Shown here in pieces: positions 17,014 to 26,074 of a stretch of 64,000 bases of DNA; position 1 is the first letter of the stretch, and every line of letters starts with the position of its first letter. The notes beneath the pieces were generated by a model. It did no database searches. It was not told where the DNA came from and saw nothing but the letters and a program-made list of their open reading frames with translations. This DNA comes from Paenibacillus andongensis (GTDB lineage: Bacteria; Bacillota; Bacilli; Paenibacillales; NBRC-103111). Location of the stretch: positions 2,983,001 to 3,047,000 of the forward strand of contig NZ_CP104467.1 of the NCBI RefSeq assembly GCF_025369935.1, written 5' to 3'. The position numbers were made by a program, and so were the translations under genes.

Positions 17014-18336
17014 ATGGTTAATATTTTGGTTGTTGATGACGAGCCGATGATTTGTAAAGGCGTGGCTGCCATTTTGAAACAGTCGGACCTGGACATCGCT
17101 GAGGTGTTTATCGCATATAACGGTTTTGAAGCATTGGATTTTATACATTTGGAGAAAATCGATCTTGTTTTTACGGATATTCAGATGGAAAAGATGAATG
17201 GGATTGAATTGATTGAAAATATATTCATGGAAGATCCTACGATTCCAATCGTCATTTTATCCGCCCATGGCGAGTTTGAGTACGCCCAGAAAGCGATCCG
17301 TTTCGGAGCCAAAGAATATTTGGTCAAGCCGATAACGCCGCCTCATCTTATTTCGGTAGCAGCTAAGTTACTGGGAGAGAAGGAAGAGAAGCAGCGGCAT
17401 TTCTCGAATTGGGAGAGCAGTCGAACCCTGTCGGAGCATACGTCGCTCGAGATGAACTATTACCTGAATGAGCTTGTCACAGGAACGGTTCATGAGTCCG
17501 AGGTACCTGCCATTATGGAGAAGCTGGGAACCCGAATGAAAGGTACACATTACAGCATGTTAGTGATCAAATTATCCCTAGATCGAGGCGGTATTCATGA
17601 TCAGGAAATAGCGACACTGAAGGACCGTAGTCTTCTGAAGTACGCCGCTTTGAATATTATTGAGGAGACCGCGAATCAGTGGTGTCATCTCGTTTTTAAT
17701 ACGCATAATTCGACCTTCTCCTTGCTGCTGCAAATTCCTGAAGAGGAGATCAGGGGTTCTCAGAGCATTAATCAATTGTTGATGGTGGCGCAGATGATTC
17801 ATACGAATTTGCAAAAATACGTCAATGTCAAATGTCAGATCGGGATTAGCCGCATTCGGGAGGGTATCACACAGCTGCCAGTTATCTATCAAGAAGCTCT
17901 GGAGAGCTTGGCTTGGAGTGAAACACACAAAGGGCATCACATGTTCTACATTGAGGATATCGGTAAAACAACGAACGAGCAAAAATTAACAAACACGCAG
18001 GTTGACGAGGCTAATAACCGCATTGTTTATGAGACGAAAACTTACATTGAAGGACACTTCTGTGATAAAGGCCTGAAGCTGCAAGATATCGCAGATGCTG
18101 TGCATTTAAGCCCTAATTATTTGAGCTATTTGTTTAAAAAAGTGATGGGCATCAACATTTGGGACTATGTGACCAAGCTTCGTATGGAAAAAGGGAAGCA
18201 GTTGATTCTGACCACGGACAAACGCAGGTATGAAATTTCGGAAGAAATCGGTAACGAATCCCCGGAGCATTTCAGTAAAATATTTAAAAAACATTTCGGG
18301 TTGAATATTTCGGAATTAAAACATATGGGTCCGTAA
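17014..18336 (+). CDS. AraC-type response regulator of the adjacent sugar ABC system
   Basis: 440 residues. The receiver domain has acidic residues in VVDDEPM, phospho-acceptor Asp55 in LVFTDIQM, and the switch Lys near 105 in KEYLVKP. A variable middle follows (about 140-330), then a double HTH AraC domain (LKLQDIADAVHLSPNYLSYLF and a second helix-turn-helix near RRYEISEEIG, ending in the PEHFSKIFKKHFG block). It is the YesN-type partner of YesM-family kinases. The likely partner is the kinase at 21916, on the far side of the ABC transporter. The targets are probably the transporter genes directly downstream, which begin 112 bp after its stop. Confidence 0.92.
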   Translation: MVNILVVDDEPMICKGVAAILKQSDLDIAEVFIAYNGFEALDFIHLEKIDLVFTDIQMEKMNGIELIENIFMEDPTIPIVILSAHGEFEYAQKAIRFGAKEYLVKPITPPHLISVAAKLLGEKEEKQRHFSNWESSRTLSEHTSLEMNYYLNELVTGTVHESEVPAIMEKLGTRMKGTHYSMLVIKLSLDRGGIHDQEIATLKDRSLLKYAALNIIEETANQWCHLVFNTHNSTFSLLLQIPEEEIRGSQSINQLLMVAQMIHTNLQKYVNVKCQIGISRIREGITQLPVIYQEALESLAWSETHKGHHMFYIEDIGKTTNEQKLTNTQVDEANNRIVYETKTYIEGHFCDKGLKLQDIADAVHLSPNYLSYLFKKVMGINIWDYVTKLRMEKGKQLILTTDKRRYEISEEIGNESPEHFSKIFKKHFGLNISELKHMGP

Positions 18337-18447
18337 CATGCGACATGATTAGCGTAATAGGACACATCGTCGCTTGCGATTGTTCCCTTTATAATCGAAA
18401 TTGTAGAAACAAACATTTGACGAAACGATTCGAAAGGGGAACCAAAC

Positions 18448-19875
18448 ATGAAAGCTAAAAAGGCTTCAGCCATCAGTGCGATCGCACTAACCGTTTTACT
18501 CGCAGGATGTGGTACGAACAGCGCCACGACTGGAACAACAAGCAGTCCCGCCCCAGCAAAAGAAACAGCAGCGACTGCTTCAACCGCGACGCCTGCAGCC
18601 AAAAAAGTGACAATTACAGCCCAAGGCTTCAAGCCTGACCAGAAGGAAAAGAATGATCAGCTTGACCAGCGGATCAGCCGCTTTAAGGCGAAGTTCCCGA
18701 ACGTTGATTTCAAGAAAGACGACTGGCAGTACAGCCCGCTTGAAATCGGGGTTAAGATGGCTTCCAATAGTGCGCCAACCGAATATACGACGTATGCAAC
18801 AGAAGGCAAAGTGCTCGTCGACAAGAAATGGGTTGCTGACATTACCGATTCGATCAATGCTTGGGAGCATGCCAAGGATATGAATGATCTCCTTTCTAAA
18901 CCGTTTGTGGTTAACGGAAAAACGTATGGAGTACCCATTGACGGTTATGTGATGACTATTACGCTGAACAAAAAGCTTTTCAAAGAAAAAGGCGTCGAGC
19001 TGCCACCCATGGATTGGACGTGGGACGATCTGTTAACGGCGGCGAGAAAAATAAATGACCCAGCGAAAGGCATTGCAGGCTTTATTCCAATGGGGAAGGG
19101 ACCGGAAGCAGGCTGGAACTGGACGAATTTCCTTTATGCAGCTGGCGGCGATGTGCAGAAACTCGATAACGGTAAAGTAGTAAGCGTGTTCAATTCTGAT
19201 GCTGGTGTGAAGGCGCTTGAGTTTTATAAAAAGCTAAAAGACGAGAATTTAATTCCTCAGAACTGGGCCTTAGGTTATGGCGATGCATTGAGTGCTTTCT
19301 CCCAAGGACGCGGCGCGATGGTGATGTGCGGAAGCGGCAATGCGGCGGATGCTGCGATCAATGAGGGCGGCATTAGCAAGGAGGACATGGTCGTATATCC
19401 AATGCCTTCGATCACGAAAGGAGGCAAGCATACGGGCGTTCTTGGCGGCAACTATCGCGTTATCAATCCGAAGAGTGACAAGGAACAACAGCAACTTGCT
19501 TTCAAATGGATTACGGACGAGTACTTCACAGACGACTTCCTTAATTCCACGAAAAAAGAAATCGAAGACCGTAAAGGGAAAAACCGAGTCTACATCCCAC
19601 AACCGATTAACTATTGGAAGGATTCCTCTGATTTCGGCAAAAAGTATACCGATTTACTGGCCAAATATGACAACGTTTTTAAATACGACCCACAATTGCT
19701 GAGCCTATGGGACGGTAAGCCTGAAGCGCAGTATGAAGCACAGAAATATTATACCGAGATGGCTAATGTGATCCAAAAAGTGTTCACAACCAAAGATGTT
19801 GATTTGAAAAAGACGTTGGCGGATGCATCGAATAAAGTGCAAACGGAAGTATTTGACAAAGTGAAAGTCGAATAG
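18448..19875 (+). CDS. Sugar ABC transporter substrate-binding lipoprotein
   Basis: 475 residues with a lipoprotein signal, LTVLLAGC and lipid-accepting Cys21, then a Ala/Thr/Pro linker. The body is a family-1 extracellular solute-binding protein with Trp- and Gly-rich sugar-contact stretches (AGWNWTNFLYAAGG, ALGYGDALSAFSQG). It would sit on the outer face of the membrane and deliver an oligosaccharide to the two permeases downstream. ATG follows AAAGGGGAACC. A hairpin terminator between it and the first permease probably keeps binding-protein mRNA in excess. No cognate ATPase is in the window, as is usual when a shared MsmX-type ATPase is used. Confidence 0.92.
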   Translation: MKAKKASAISAIALTVLLAGCGTNSATTGTTSSPAPAKETAATASTATPAAKKVTITAQGFKPDQKEKNDQLDQRISRFKAKFPNVDFKKDDWQYSPLEIGVKMASNSAPTEYTTYATEGKVLVDKKWVADITDSINAWEHAKDMNDLLSKPFVVNGKTYGVPIDGYVMTITLNKKLFKEKGVELPPMDWTWDDLLTAARKINDPAKGIAGFIPMGKGPEAGWNWTNFLYAAGGDVQKLDNGKVVSVFNSDAGVKALEFYKKLKDENLIPQNWALGYGDALSAFSQGRGAMVMCGSGNAADAAINEGGISKEDMVVYPMPSITKGGKHTGVLGGNYRVINPKSDKEQQQLAFKWITDEYFTDDFLNSTKKEIEDRKGKNRVYIPQPINYWKDSSDFGKKYTDLLAKYDNVFKYDPQLLSLWDGKPEAQYEAQKYYTEMANVIQKVFTTKDVDLKKTLADASNKVQTEVFDKVKVE

Positions 19876-19884
19876 CTCCGGAAC

Positions 19885-19926
19885 ATCGGATCTAAGCCGT
19901 TAAACGGTTTAGGTCCGATTTTATAG
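19885..19926 (+). terminator. Intra-operon hairpin after the binding-protein gene
   Basis: ATCGGATCTAAGCCG pairs with CGGTTTAGGTCCGAT through G-U pairs, followed by a T-rich stretch. It would reduce read-through into the permeases. Confidence 0.7.
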
Positions 19927-19977
19927 TTTTTTCTTTCGAAGTAAGTGTTATAACGAAAGCTTTAAGGAGTGTTCAAC

Positions 19978-20889
19978 ATGGATGTAGAACTGAGTGTTCG
20001 ACCTGTCGTAGCGAGTAGTACGGTGAAGAAGAAAATCAACTGGTATTTGTGGGGGACGCTGTTTGTTCTTCCGGAAATCGTGTTATTTATCATTTTTTTA
20101 TGGGTACCGATTTTCAAAGGAATTTTCTACAGCTTTTACAATATTGATTTTGTTGATGGCAATCATTTCATTGGCTTGGCTAACTATGTAAGTATTTTTC
20201 AAGATGGACTGCTGCTCACTTCGATTAAAAATACGTTGTACTATATGGGCTTGGGCGTCCTACTTGGTTTCTGGGTACCCCCGCTTATCGCAATCGTTGT
20301 CTCCGAATTGAAATGGTTTCAAGGGGCAGCCCGAATTATTGGCTATTTGCCAAGTGCCGTTCCAGCCATCGTTCTCTATGGGATGTGGCAGTGGTTTTTT
20401 GATGCCGTGGGCCCCATTAACAGCCTATTACAAACACTTGGTATCCCCAAAGTTGAATTCTTCAGTCCGAAGATGGCCATGGCCTCGATCGTTCTGCTTG
20501 AAACGTGGCAAAGCTTCGGCGCAGCCACTCTCATCTATATCGCAGCCGTCGTGGGTATTCCGAGGGACATTTACGAAGCGGCTGAGATCGATGGCGCCAG
20601 TGTGTGGCAGCGCATTCGCCATATCACCTTGCCAAGTATCAAGACATTGATGATGCTGCTGCTTCTCTTGCAGCTGATCACGACTTCACAGGGCTTTCAA
20701 GCGCAATTATCGATGACAGACGGGGGACCGAATAATGCGACGCTTACGTACCTGCTGTGGATGAATCATACGGCGTTCCGTGATCTTGATTTTGGGAAAG
20801 CGAGTGCAATGGGCAGCTTAATGTTTTTCGTTTTAATTTTACTGTCCGTACTATACCATCTGTTGCAGCGTAGAGGTGAGAAGGCATGA
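19978..20889 (+). CDS. Sugar ABC transporter permease (MalF type)
   Basis: 303 residues from ATG 19978, eight bases after AAGGAG. There are six membrane helices and a cytosolic N-terminus. The ATPase-contact EAA loop lies near residue 198-217 (YEAAEIDGASVWQRIRHI...LP). It is the first membrane half of the sugar importer. The stop overlaps the next start by four bases (20886-20889), so the two permeases are coupled. Confidence 0.9.
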   Translation: MDVELSVRPVVASSTVKKKINWYLWGTLFVLPEIVLFIIFLWVPIFKGIFYSFYNIDFVDGNHFIGLANYVSIFQDGLLLTSIKNTLYYMGLGVLLGFWVPPLIAIVVSELKWFQGAARIIGYLPSAVPAIVLYGMWQWFFDAVGPINSLLQTLGIPKVEFFSPKMAMASIVLLETWQSFGAATLIYIAAVVGIPRDIYEAAEIDGASVWQRIRHITLPSIKTLMMLLLLLQLITTSQGFQAQLSMTDGGPNNATLTYLLWMNHTAFRDLDFGKASAMGSLMFFVLILLSVLYHLLQRRGEKA

Positions 20890-21767
20890 AGCGAGATGAA
20901 CGTGGCATTATTTCGCCCTATGATATGCAAAAAGGCACTGTGAAAGCCGGTTACACCTTCATGGTGCTGCTGCTGATCGTCATTGGCATTACGACGTTAT
21001 ATCCGTTTTTCAATACTTTTTTTGGTTCACTCAAAACACGGGAGGAATTCTTTTCCTTTCCACCGACCTTTTTTCCGAAAAGCTGGATTTGGACCAACTA
21101 CAATGATGCGTGGAACGGGTTCGATTTGCCCTTACTGACGTTCTTGAAGAATACGCTATTCATCTACATGGGCAATGTCGTGTGTTCGCTGCTGCTAATT
21201 GGTTTAGCGGCCTACGCGCTGTCACATTTGAGGGTACCGTTCAAGAAATGGGTGACGCTCTTCTTCTTGGCTACTCTGTTGATACCTCCTGCCACTTACA
21301 TCGTTCCTAACTTTATGAACCTGAAAAGCTTGGGCATGATTAATACGTACTGGGCCTTCTGGCTGCCGGCTGCAGCGAATGCATATTTCATGCTTCTGCT
21401 CAAGAACTTCTTCGATGGCATCCACAAAGAAATTCTGGAAGCAGCGAGAATTGATGGAGCGAGTGAGTTCAATTCCTTCATTAAAATTGCTGTTCCACTC
21501 TCTACACCCATTATTGGGACCCTGCTGATTCTATCCTTCTCAACAACTTGGAACGATTTCTACTGGCCTAGTATTGTGCTGACCGAAAAGGAGATGTATC
21601 CGCTGGCCACAGGGATTTATCGGTATGTCGTGTACTCAACATCGGTGATTCCATGGAGTGTGCGGTTTGCTATCTTGACGATGGCGATGCTGCCGCCGGT
21701 TGTGTTTTTTCTCATTTTCCAAAAATTTATCATACGTGGGTTAACCGTTTCCAGTGTCAAAGGTTAG
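20886..21767 (+). CDS. Sugar ABC transporter permease (MalG type)
   Basis: 293 residues with six membrane helices and an EAA loop, LEAARIDGASEFNSFIKI, near 180-198. It pairs with the MalF-type permease whose stop overlaps its ATG. This completes a binding protein plus two permeases; the ATPase must be encoded elsewhere. A terminator hairpin follows before the kinase gene. Confidence 0.9.
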   Translation: MKRDERGIISPYDMQKGTVKAGYTFMVLLLIVIGITTLYPFFNTFFGSLKTREEFFSFPPTFFPKSWIWTNYNDAWNGFDLPLLTFLKNTLFIYMGNVVCSLLLIGLAAYALSHLRVPFKKWVTLFFLATLLIPPATYIVPNFMNLKSLGMINTYWAFWLPAAANAYFMLLLKNFFDGIHKEILEAARIDGASEFNSFIKIAVPLSTPIIGTLLILSFSTTWNDFYWPSIVLTEKEMYPLATGIYRYVVYSTSVIPWSVRFAILTMAMLPPVVFFLIFQKFIIRGLTVSSVKG

Positions 21768-21773
21768 GTCAAA

Positions 21774-21813
21774 GAGCGCCCCTCAGAATGCTTATTCTGA
21801 AGGCGTTTTCTTT
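21774..21813 (+). terminator. Terminator between permease and kinase genes
   Basis: The outer GCGCC/GGCG and inner TCAGAAT/ATTCTGA arms form a stem, followed by TTTTCTTTT. Confidence 0.75.
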
Positions 21814-21915
21814 TGCTTAAAGGAGAATGCGGCCGTTATAGCGAAGCTAAGTGTGCATGAGACGGTTAGGAGAAGTCATCTCCGAGGATACGGCTTGAAA
21901 GGAAGGAATGTCGGC

Positions 21916-23688
21916 ATGCGAAAAATGCTGCGTAATATGAATTTGATGAAAAAGTTGATCGTACTCCTCATCTTATTCGTCGTCATCCCGATATTGGTAT
22001 TGGATTTATTTGTAGCTAAGAAGCTGGAGTCCATTACGGAAGAGCAAGTGGGGAACGCGCTGCTCCAGTTAGTGCGAGGAAGTCATTTGACAATAGACAG
22101 AGAGAGCAGTGATTTCGAGGAAAAGACAGAGAAAATCATGATCTCTCAGGAAATACAACAGCTGGCAAGCATCCCTTCCTCGTCGGAATACGAACGTTTT
22201 GAAATCTTTAAAGCCCTGGATAAATATTTGAACAATTATTCGACGAATGCGGTGCGATATTCGCTGTTTTTTTCCGATACAGATAAGCAGTATTCATTCG
22301 TTCCCAATTCGGACATACTGAACAATGGTATTTTTTATTCAACAGATTTGAATGCGCTCTCTTGGTATAAAGAAGTAAGCCAGGCCAAAGGGAAAGGGGT
22401 TATTCGGGTTATTGATAAATTCGGATACAACCCTAATAATTTGCAAACCGTTGCGTATATGCGCCAATTAAATAGTATTTATAACGGGGAAAGTGTGATT
22501 GGATATTTGGTAGTGTCTGGCATCGAGACACCTCTGCAGCTGGATTTTTCACCTTTTGATAAGTATGCGGATGCGGAATTAATGCTGTTAAACCAAGAGA
22601 ATACGGTGCTTGCGACGAATACGTCCAATTTTCAGATCGGATCCTCGGTACATGTTCCCGCTAATCAAGTTGAGGGTGTTTATAAGCTGAAAGAGGCTGG
22701 TCTTGAGTTCATGTGCGTTCTTCACACAAGTGAATATTCGAAAACAAAATTGCTCATGCGAGTTCCTGTTCAGTCGATTATTATCGATCATATTAGTGTG
22801 CAGCGGTTGGTTGATTGGATCATGGTTATTTATTTCTGTATCTTGATTTTGGCGAGTATGTACTTTATTCAGTCGATCTTGAAGCCAATCTCTCGGTTAG
22901 CCCGCATCACGAATTCCTATCATCCAGGTAGACCCTTGGCTATTTCCTTACACTCGGATAGCAAAAATGAGATTGTTTTACTCAATAATCAATTTATCCG
23001 TATGACCGATCGTTTGAATCAAACGATTTATGATCAATATGAACTCGAACTGAGACATAAGGAAATTGAATTATCCATTCTTCATACACAAATTAATCCG
23101 CATTTACTTTATAACACCTTGGAATCTGTGTATTGGCATACGTTAATGGAAGGGGCGGCGGAGTCTGCTGAAATGATCAAGGATTTATCGCTTATTATGC
23201 GAATTGGGCTGAGCAAAGGGAAGCTGTTAATTCCGGTTATGGAGGAAATTAATCATGCGGAGGCTTATGTTCGCTTGCAGCTATTCCGCTATGAATATGC
23301 CTTTCAAGTCCATTGGGATATTGAAGAAGGAGCAAAGCGGTTTGTCGTGCCGAAGGTCGTTCTTCAGCCGATTATTGAGAATGCGATTCTGCACGGTATT
23401 AAGAACATGAGCCAGGATGGGGAATTGTGGATTTCAGTGAAAAGCGCCGATGATAAAGTCATCATCAGTGTAGAAGATAATGGCTATCGGCAGGCGGATA
23501 TCGAGATGCTGAATGGTATCCTGCAGGGGAAGGAAAGTAATCGAGGCTTCGGAATTATTAATGTTCAGAAGCGGATTCAGCTGCATTTTGGCGAAAAATA
23601 CGGCTTACATTATAGTCTTAGAAAAGGTCAAGGCGTACGAGCTTGGATTGAGCTCCCGGCAGTACTTGACGAGAATGAATTGAAATAG
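21916..23688 (+). CDS. YesM-family sensor histidine kinase
   Basis: 590 residues from ATG 21916, with GGAAGGAATG ahead. The frame opens earlier, at 21754, but that part overlaps the permease gene and the terminator. There is one membrane helix near 10-34, a large extracellular sensor region to about 290, and a second helix near 297-320. A HAMP-like linker follows, then the His_kinase domain with His396 in QINPHLLYNTLESV, and a HATPase domain (VVLQPIIENAILHGI, RGFGIINVQKRI). It is the probable partner of the AraC-type regulator at 17014; kinase and regulator flank the ABC transporter. It likely senses the transported sugar or loaded binding protein. Confidence 0.9.
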   Translation: MRKMLRNMNLMKKLIVLLILFVVIPILVLDLFVAKKLESITEEQVGNALLQLVRGSHLTIDRESSDFEEKTEKIMISQEIQQLASIPSSSEYERFEIFKALDKYLNNYSTNAVRYSLFFSDTDKQYSFVPNSDILNNGIFYSTDLNALSWYKEVSQAKGKGVIRVIDKFGYNPNNLQTVAYMRQLNSIYNGESVIGYLVVSGIETPLQLDFSPFDKYADAELMLLNQENTVLATNTSNFQIGSSVHVPANQVEGVYKLKEAGLEFMCVLHTSEYSKTKLLMRVPVQSIIIDHISVQRLVDWIMVIYFCILILASMYFIQSILKPISRLARITNSYHPGRPLAISLHSDSKNEIVLLNNQFIRMTDRLNQTIYDQYELELRHKEIELSILHTQINPHLLYNTLESVYWHTLMEGAAESAEMIKDLSLIMRIGLSKGKLLIPVMEEINHAEAYVRLQLFRYEYAFQVHWDIEEGAKRFVVPKVVLQPIIENAILHGIKNMSQDGELWISVKSADDKVIISVEDNGYRQADIEMLNGILQGKESNRGFGIINVQKRIQLHFGEKYGLHYSLRKGQGVRAWIELPAVLDENELK

Positions 23689-23779
23689 CTCCATCATCTG
23701 GGGCGCTGCCTTTTCTTCCGAATGAACACGGAACGTCAATCCTCTACATTGGGGAAATTGGCTTAAAATTTGATTGAAC

Positions 23780-23904
23780 GGAACGGGAGAACGCTATTTG
23801 GGTGAAATCTATGCTCTCTGCGGGAAGAATGGCGAAATAAACGATCGTCGTTCCTCTTTCTTATGTAATCGGGTTGATTTCAGTAAATAGCGCATCCACG
23901 TTCC
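23780..23904. repeat. Imperfect inverted repeat with GGAACG ends
   Basis: Arm 23780-23809 begins GGAACG and contains CGCTATTT and TGAAATC. Arm 23876-23904, read on the other strand, begins GGAACG and contains the same CGCTATTT and TGAAATC, with about 24 of 30 positions shared. The arms enclose about 66 bp. It fills much of the 290-bp gap behind the kinase gene. It is probably a dispersed palindromic repeat; nothing else is seen in the gap. Confidence 0.55.
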
Positions 23905-23976
23905 TCTAAGGGTCCACTCACCGGCAATCGGAGAAATTAGATTAATTCCCATTTTGTACATGTAACATTTATACGA

Positions 23977-24171
23977 TTAGTTTTGCGGCATACCGGATTC
24001 AGCGTCCACACTCGAGTTATTATCCGTAATTTCCACATAATGATCGACGGTATCTAGAACCTGGCTTAGCTGCCAGCGGCTAAAAACAACATGATCTGAA
24101 GAAATAGCATTATAGGTGCTTTCTTGTTTGCTAATTTTAAAGCCTCGGTAACTCTCATAAATAGTTCTCAT
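23977..24171 (-). CDS. Unknown small protein
   Basis: 64 residues starting MRTIYESYRGFKISKQES. GAGGGAGAGATCAG lies just before the ATG, supporting translation. The protein is soluble and hydrophilic with no recognised motif. It is alone on its strand, between the repeat and the HPr-like gene's upstream region. Confidence 0.5.
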   Translation of the reverse strand: MRTIYESYRGFKISKQESTYNAISSDHVVFSRWQLSQVLDTVDHYVEITDNNSSVDAESGMPQN

Positions 24172-24307
24172 TCTGATCTCTCCCTCGCTTGGATGTATAT
24201 CTTAAACTATCATCAAACGAGCAATTTTGGTAGAGGTGTAAATTGATAGAAATTGTCTATTCTTGACTAATGGCATGTAAATATAGTTAATTGCTTCTTT
24301 TAAAACG

Positions 24308-24337
24308 TTGACAAAATCTGGTTGGATTAACTATAAT
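24308..24337 (+). promoter_or_regulatory. Strong sigma-A promoter of the HPr-like gene
   Basis: Perfect TTGACA and TATAAT are separated by 18 bp. This predicts a leader of about 155 nt before the ATG at 24499. Confidence 0.7.
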
Positions 24338-24498
24338 CTAAATACGAGTGATTTTATCGGAATTAAATGAATCAACCAGACAGCTGGAGATACTTCGTCC
24401 CAAAGGGATGAATGTGTCTCCTTTTTTCATTCATAATCCCCAAATGCTAAATGCTTACGATGCAAGTTATTCTATAACACTATCCAGGAGGAATAGAT

Positions 24499-24792
24499 AT
24501 GAAAATCGAATGGACTTTTGCAATGAACAAACCTTGGACGATTGATCTTGTATTGGATTTTGTGACCATAGCTAATCGGTATTCGTGCAATATTTATGTT
24601 GGCGTAAGCGGGAAAATGTTGAATGCAAAGGGTTTACTAGGCATAGTTTCTCTTAGCCTATCACTCGGCAATCAGTCGGTTATTATCTTGCAATTAGATG
24701 GCGTCGATGCTCAGGAAGCATTTGAAAAAGTGTCTGGGTACTTTCAAAGCGCGGATCACTGTGTACAGAAGGCCTATTCGCATAGTTCCTAG
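24499..24792 (+). CDS. HPr-like protein lacking both phosphorylation sites
   Basis: 97 residues that align over the PTS HPr fold: IANRYSCNIYVGVSGKML corresponds to the ASKF...I-L-NGK-VN part, and AKGLLGIVSLSLSLG to the KSIMGVMSLGIAKG part. The usual histidine loop, G-[IL]-H-A-R-P, is replaced by PWTIDLVL, so the His15 position holds Thr and the Arg17 position Asp. The regulatory Ser46 position holds Gly. It therefore cannot act as a normal phosphocarrier or as a CcpA co-effector through Ser-P; a binding or scaffolding role is possible. AGGAGG precedes the ATG. The sarcosine oxidase-type gene follows 23 bp later. Confidence 0.75.
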   Translation: MKIEWTFAMNKPWTIDLVLDFVTIANRYSCNIYVGVSGKMLNAKGLLGIVSLSLSLGNQSVIILQLDGVDAQEAFEKVSGYFQSADHCVQKAYSHSS

Positions 24793-24815
24793 TCGTTGAG
24801 AAAGGAATGTGACTT

Positions 24816-25988
24816 ATGTCAACCTCATATGATGTCATTGTCATAGGTGCCGGCTCGATGGGCATGAGCGCTGGATATCACTTAGCCAAAAACAAAGTGA
24901 AAGTTTTATTAATGGATAAATTTGATCCACCTCATGCGGCAGGCAGTCATCATGGAGAGACTCGCCTTATCCGTCATGCATACGCGGGCAGTTCCACCTA
25001 CACGGCAATGGCGCTTAGAGCGGACCATCTGTGGAAGGAGCTTGAGGAATCAAGCGGACAGCGGCTGCTTGTGCGCAGCGGTGTTCTGAACATGGGAGTT
25101 GCCGAGTCCCTTAATTTGGGGAGTAAATTAAAGTCTACAGCTGCCTTTGGACTGAAGGTTGATCAGCTGGACGCGGATGAAATTCGTAAACGTTGGCCTG
25201 GTGTAAATCCGCCAGATGCCTACATAGGCTTGTATGAAGAAGATGCAGGTTTTCTGTACAGCGAAGCTTGCGTACGCGCCTATCGCCAACAGGCCATAGC
25301 TGAAGGTGCAAGACTACTGGTCAACACACCAGTGACAAGCATCAAAATTGGTAAAAGCGGTGTTACCGTACAAACACTAGATGGGGCCTATCACGCAGAT
25401 CAGTTAATCTTATCTGCCGGGGCATGGTTTAGTAGGTTAAATGCCATTATTGAGCTGCCAATTCGTTCCATTCGTAAAGCTGTCGCTTGGTTCAAATCAG
25501 ATGAATCTTTGTACGATTCGGCAAGGTTTCCAGGGTTTACATTTGGGGCGGAAAATGGCGGTTTCTATGGCTTCCCTAGCATCGACGGTTCCGGCGTCAA
25601 GATTGGTCGGCATGATGCCGGTCAGCTATGGAAGCCAGGGCAGCCCTTCGAACCGTTCGGTCATTACGCCGAAGATGAGAAGGATCTACGGCAAGCTTTA
25701 GAAGCCTTTCTGCCACAAGCTGCGGGTCAAGTGCTTCGGGGAGCCGTTTGTAAATATGAATTAACTCCTGATGAACATTTTATTATAGATCGCCATCCGG
25801 AACATGCTCATGTCCTAGTGGCTTGTGGTTTCTCAGGCCATGGCTTTAAGTTCGCGAGTGTAGTGGGAGAAATATTATCAGACCTTTCAAGCGAAGGCAC
25901 AACCGAACAAGATATCTCTCCCTTTGCTTTATCCAGGTTCTCGACTAGAGCAAATTATTCGATCAAGTTCAACTTGCCCAATAAATAG
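24816..25988 (+). CDS. N-methyl-tryptophan/sarcosine oxidase family flavoprotein
   Basis: 390 residues, the length of the monomeric sarcosine oxidase/N-methyl-L-tryptophan oxidase family. The dinucleotide motif DVIVIGAGSMGMSAGYHLA is at 5-23, followed by GSHHGETRLIRHAY. The covalent-FAD Cys is present at residue 312 in AVCKYELTPDEHFI. FSGHGFKFASVVGE closes the FAD site. Such enzymes demethylate N-methyl amino acids, releasing formaldehyde and hydrogen peroxide in the cytoplasm. The substrate within the family is uncertain. ATG follows GAAAGGAATGTGACTT. It is probably in one operon with the HPr-like gene, and a terminator follows. Confidence 0.9.
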   Translation: MSTSYDVIVIGAGSMGMSAGYHLAKNKVKVLLMDKFDPPHAAGSHHGETRLIRHAYAGSSTYTAMALRADHLWKELEESSGQRLLVRSGVLNMGVAESLNLGSKLKSTAAFGLKVDQLDADEIRKRWPGVNPPDAYIGLYEEDAGFLYSEACVRAYRQQAIAEGARLLVNTPVTSIKIGKSGVTVQTLDGAYHADQLILSAGAWFSRLNAIIELPIRSIRKAVAWFKSDESLYDSARFPGFTFGAENGGFYGFPSIDGSGVKIGRHDAGQLWKPGQPFEPFGHYAEDEKDLRQALEAFLPQAAGQVLRGAVCKYELTPDEHFIIDRHPEHAHVLVACGFSGHGFKFASVVGEILSDLSSEGTTEQDISPFALSRFSTRANYSIKFNLPNK

Positions 25989-25993
25989 ATGCG

Positions 25994-26028
25994 TAAAAAC
26001 AGTCGGGAGCTAATCTGGCTGTTTTTTG
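25994..26028 (+). terminator. Terminator of the flavoprotein gene
   Basis: AAAACAGTC pairs with GGCTGTTTT and a T run follows. Confidence 0.75.
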
Positions 26029-26074
26029 CTATTCTGTGCTTGAATATGTTACAGTTAAAAGGAGGTGATCGAGC

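Noticed and set aside
21754..21915. Upstream extension of the first YesM kinase
   Set aside because: It would read through a terminator and overlap the permease gene; GGAAGGAATG precedes ATG 21916.
24348..24545. Frame in the HPr-like leader
   Set aside because: It begins close to the predicted transcription start, has no ribosome site, and overlaps the HPr-like gene in another frame.
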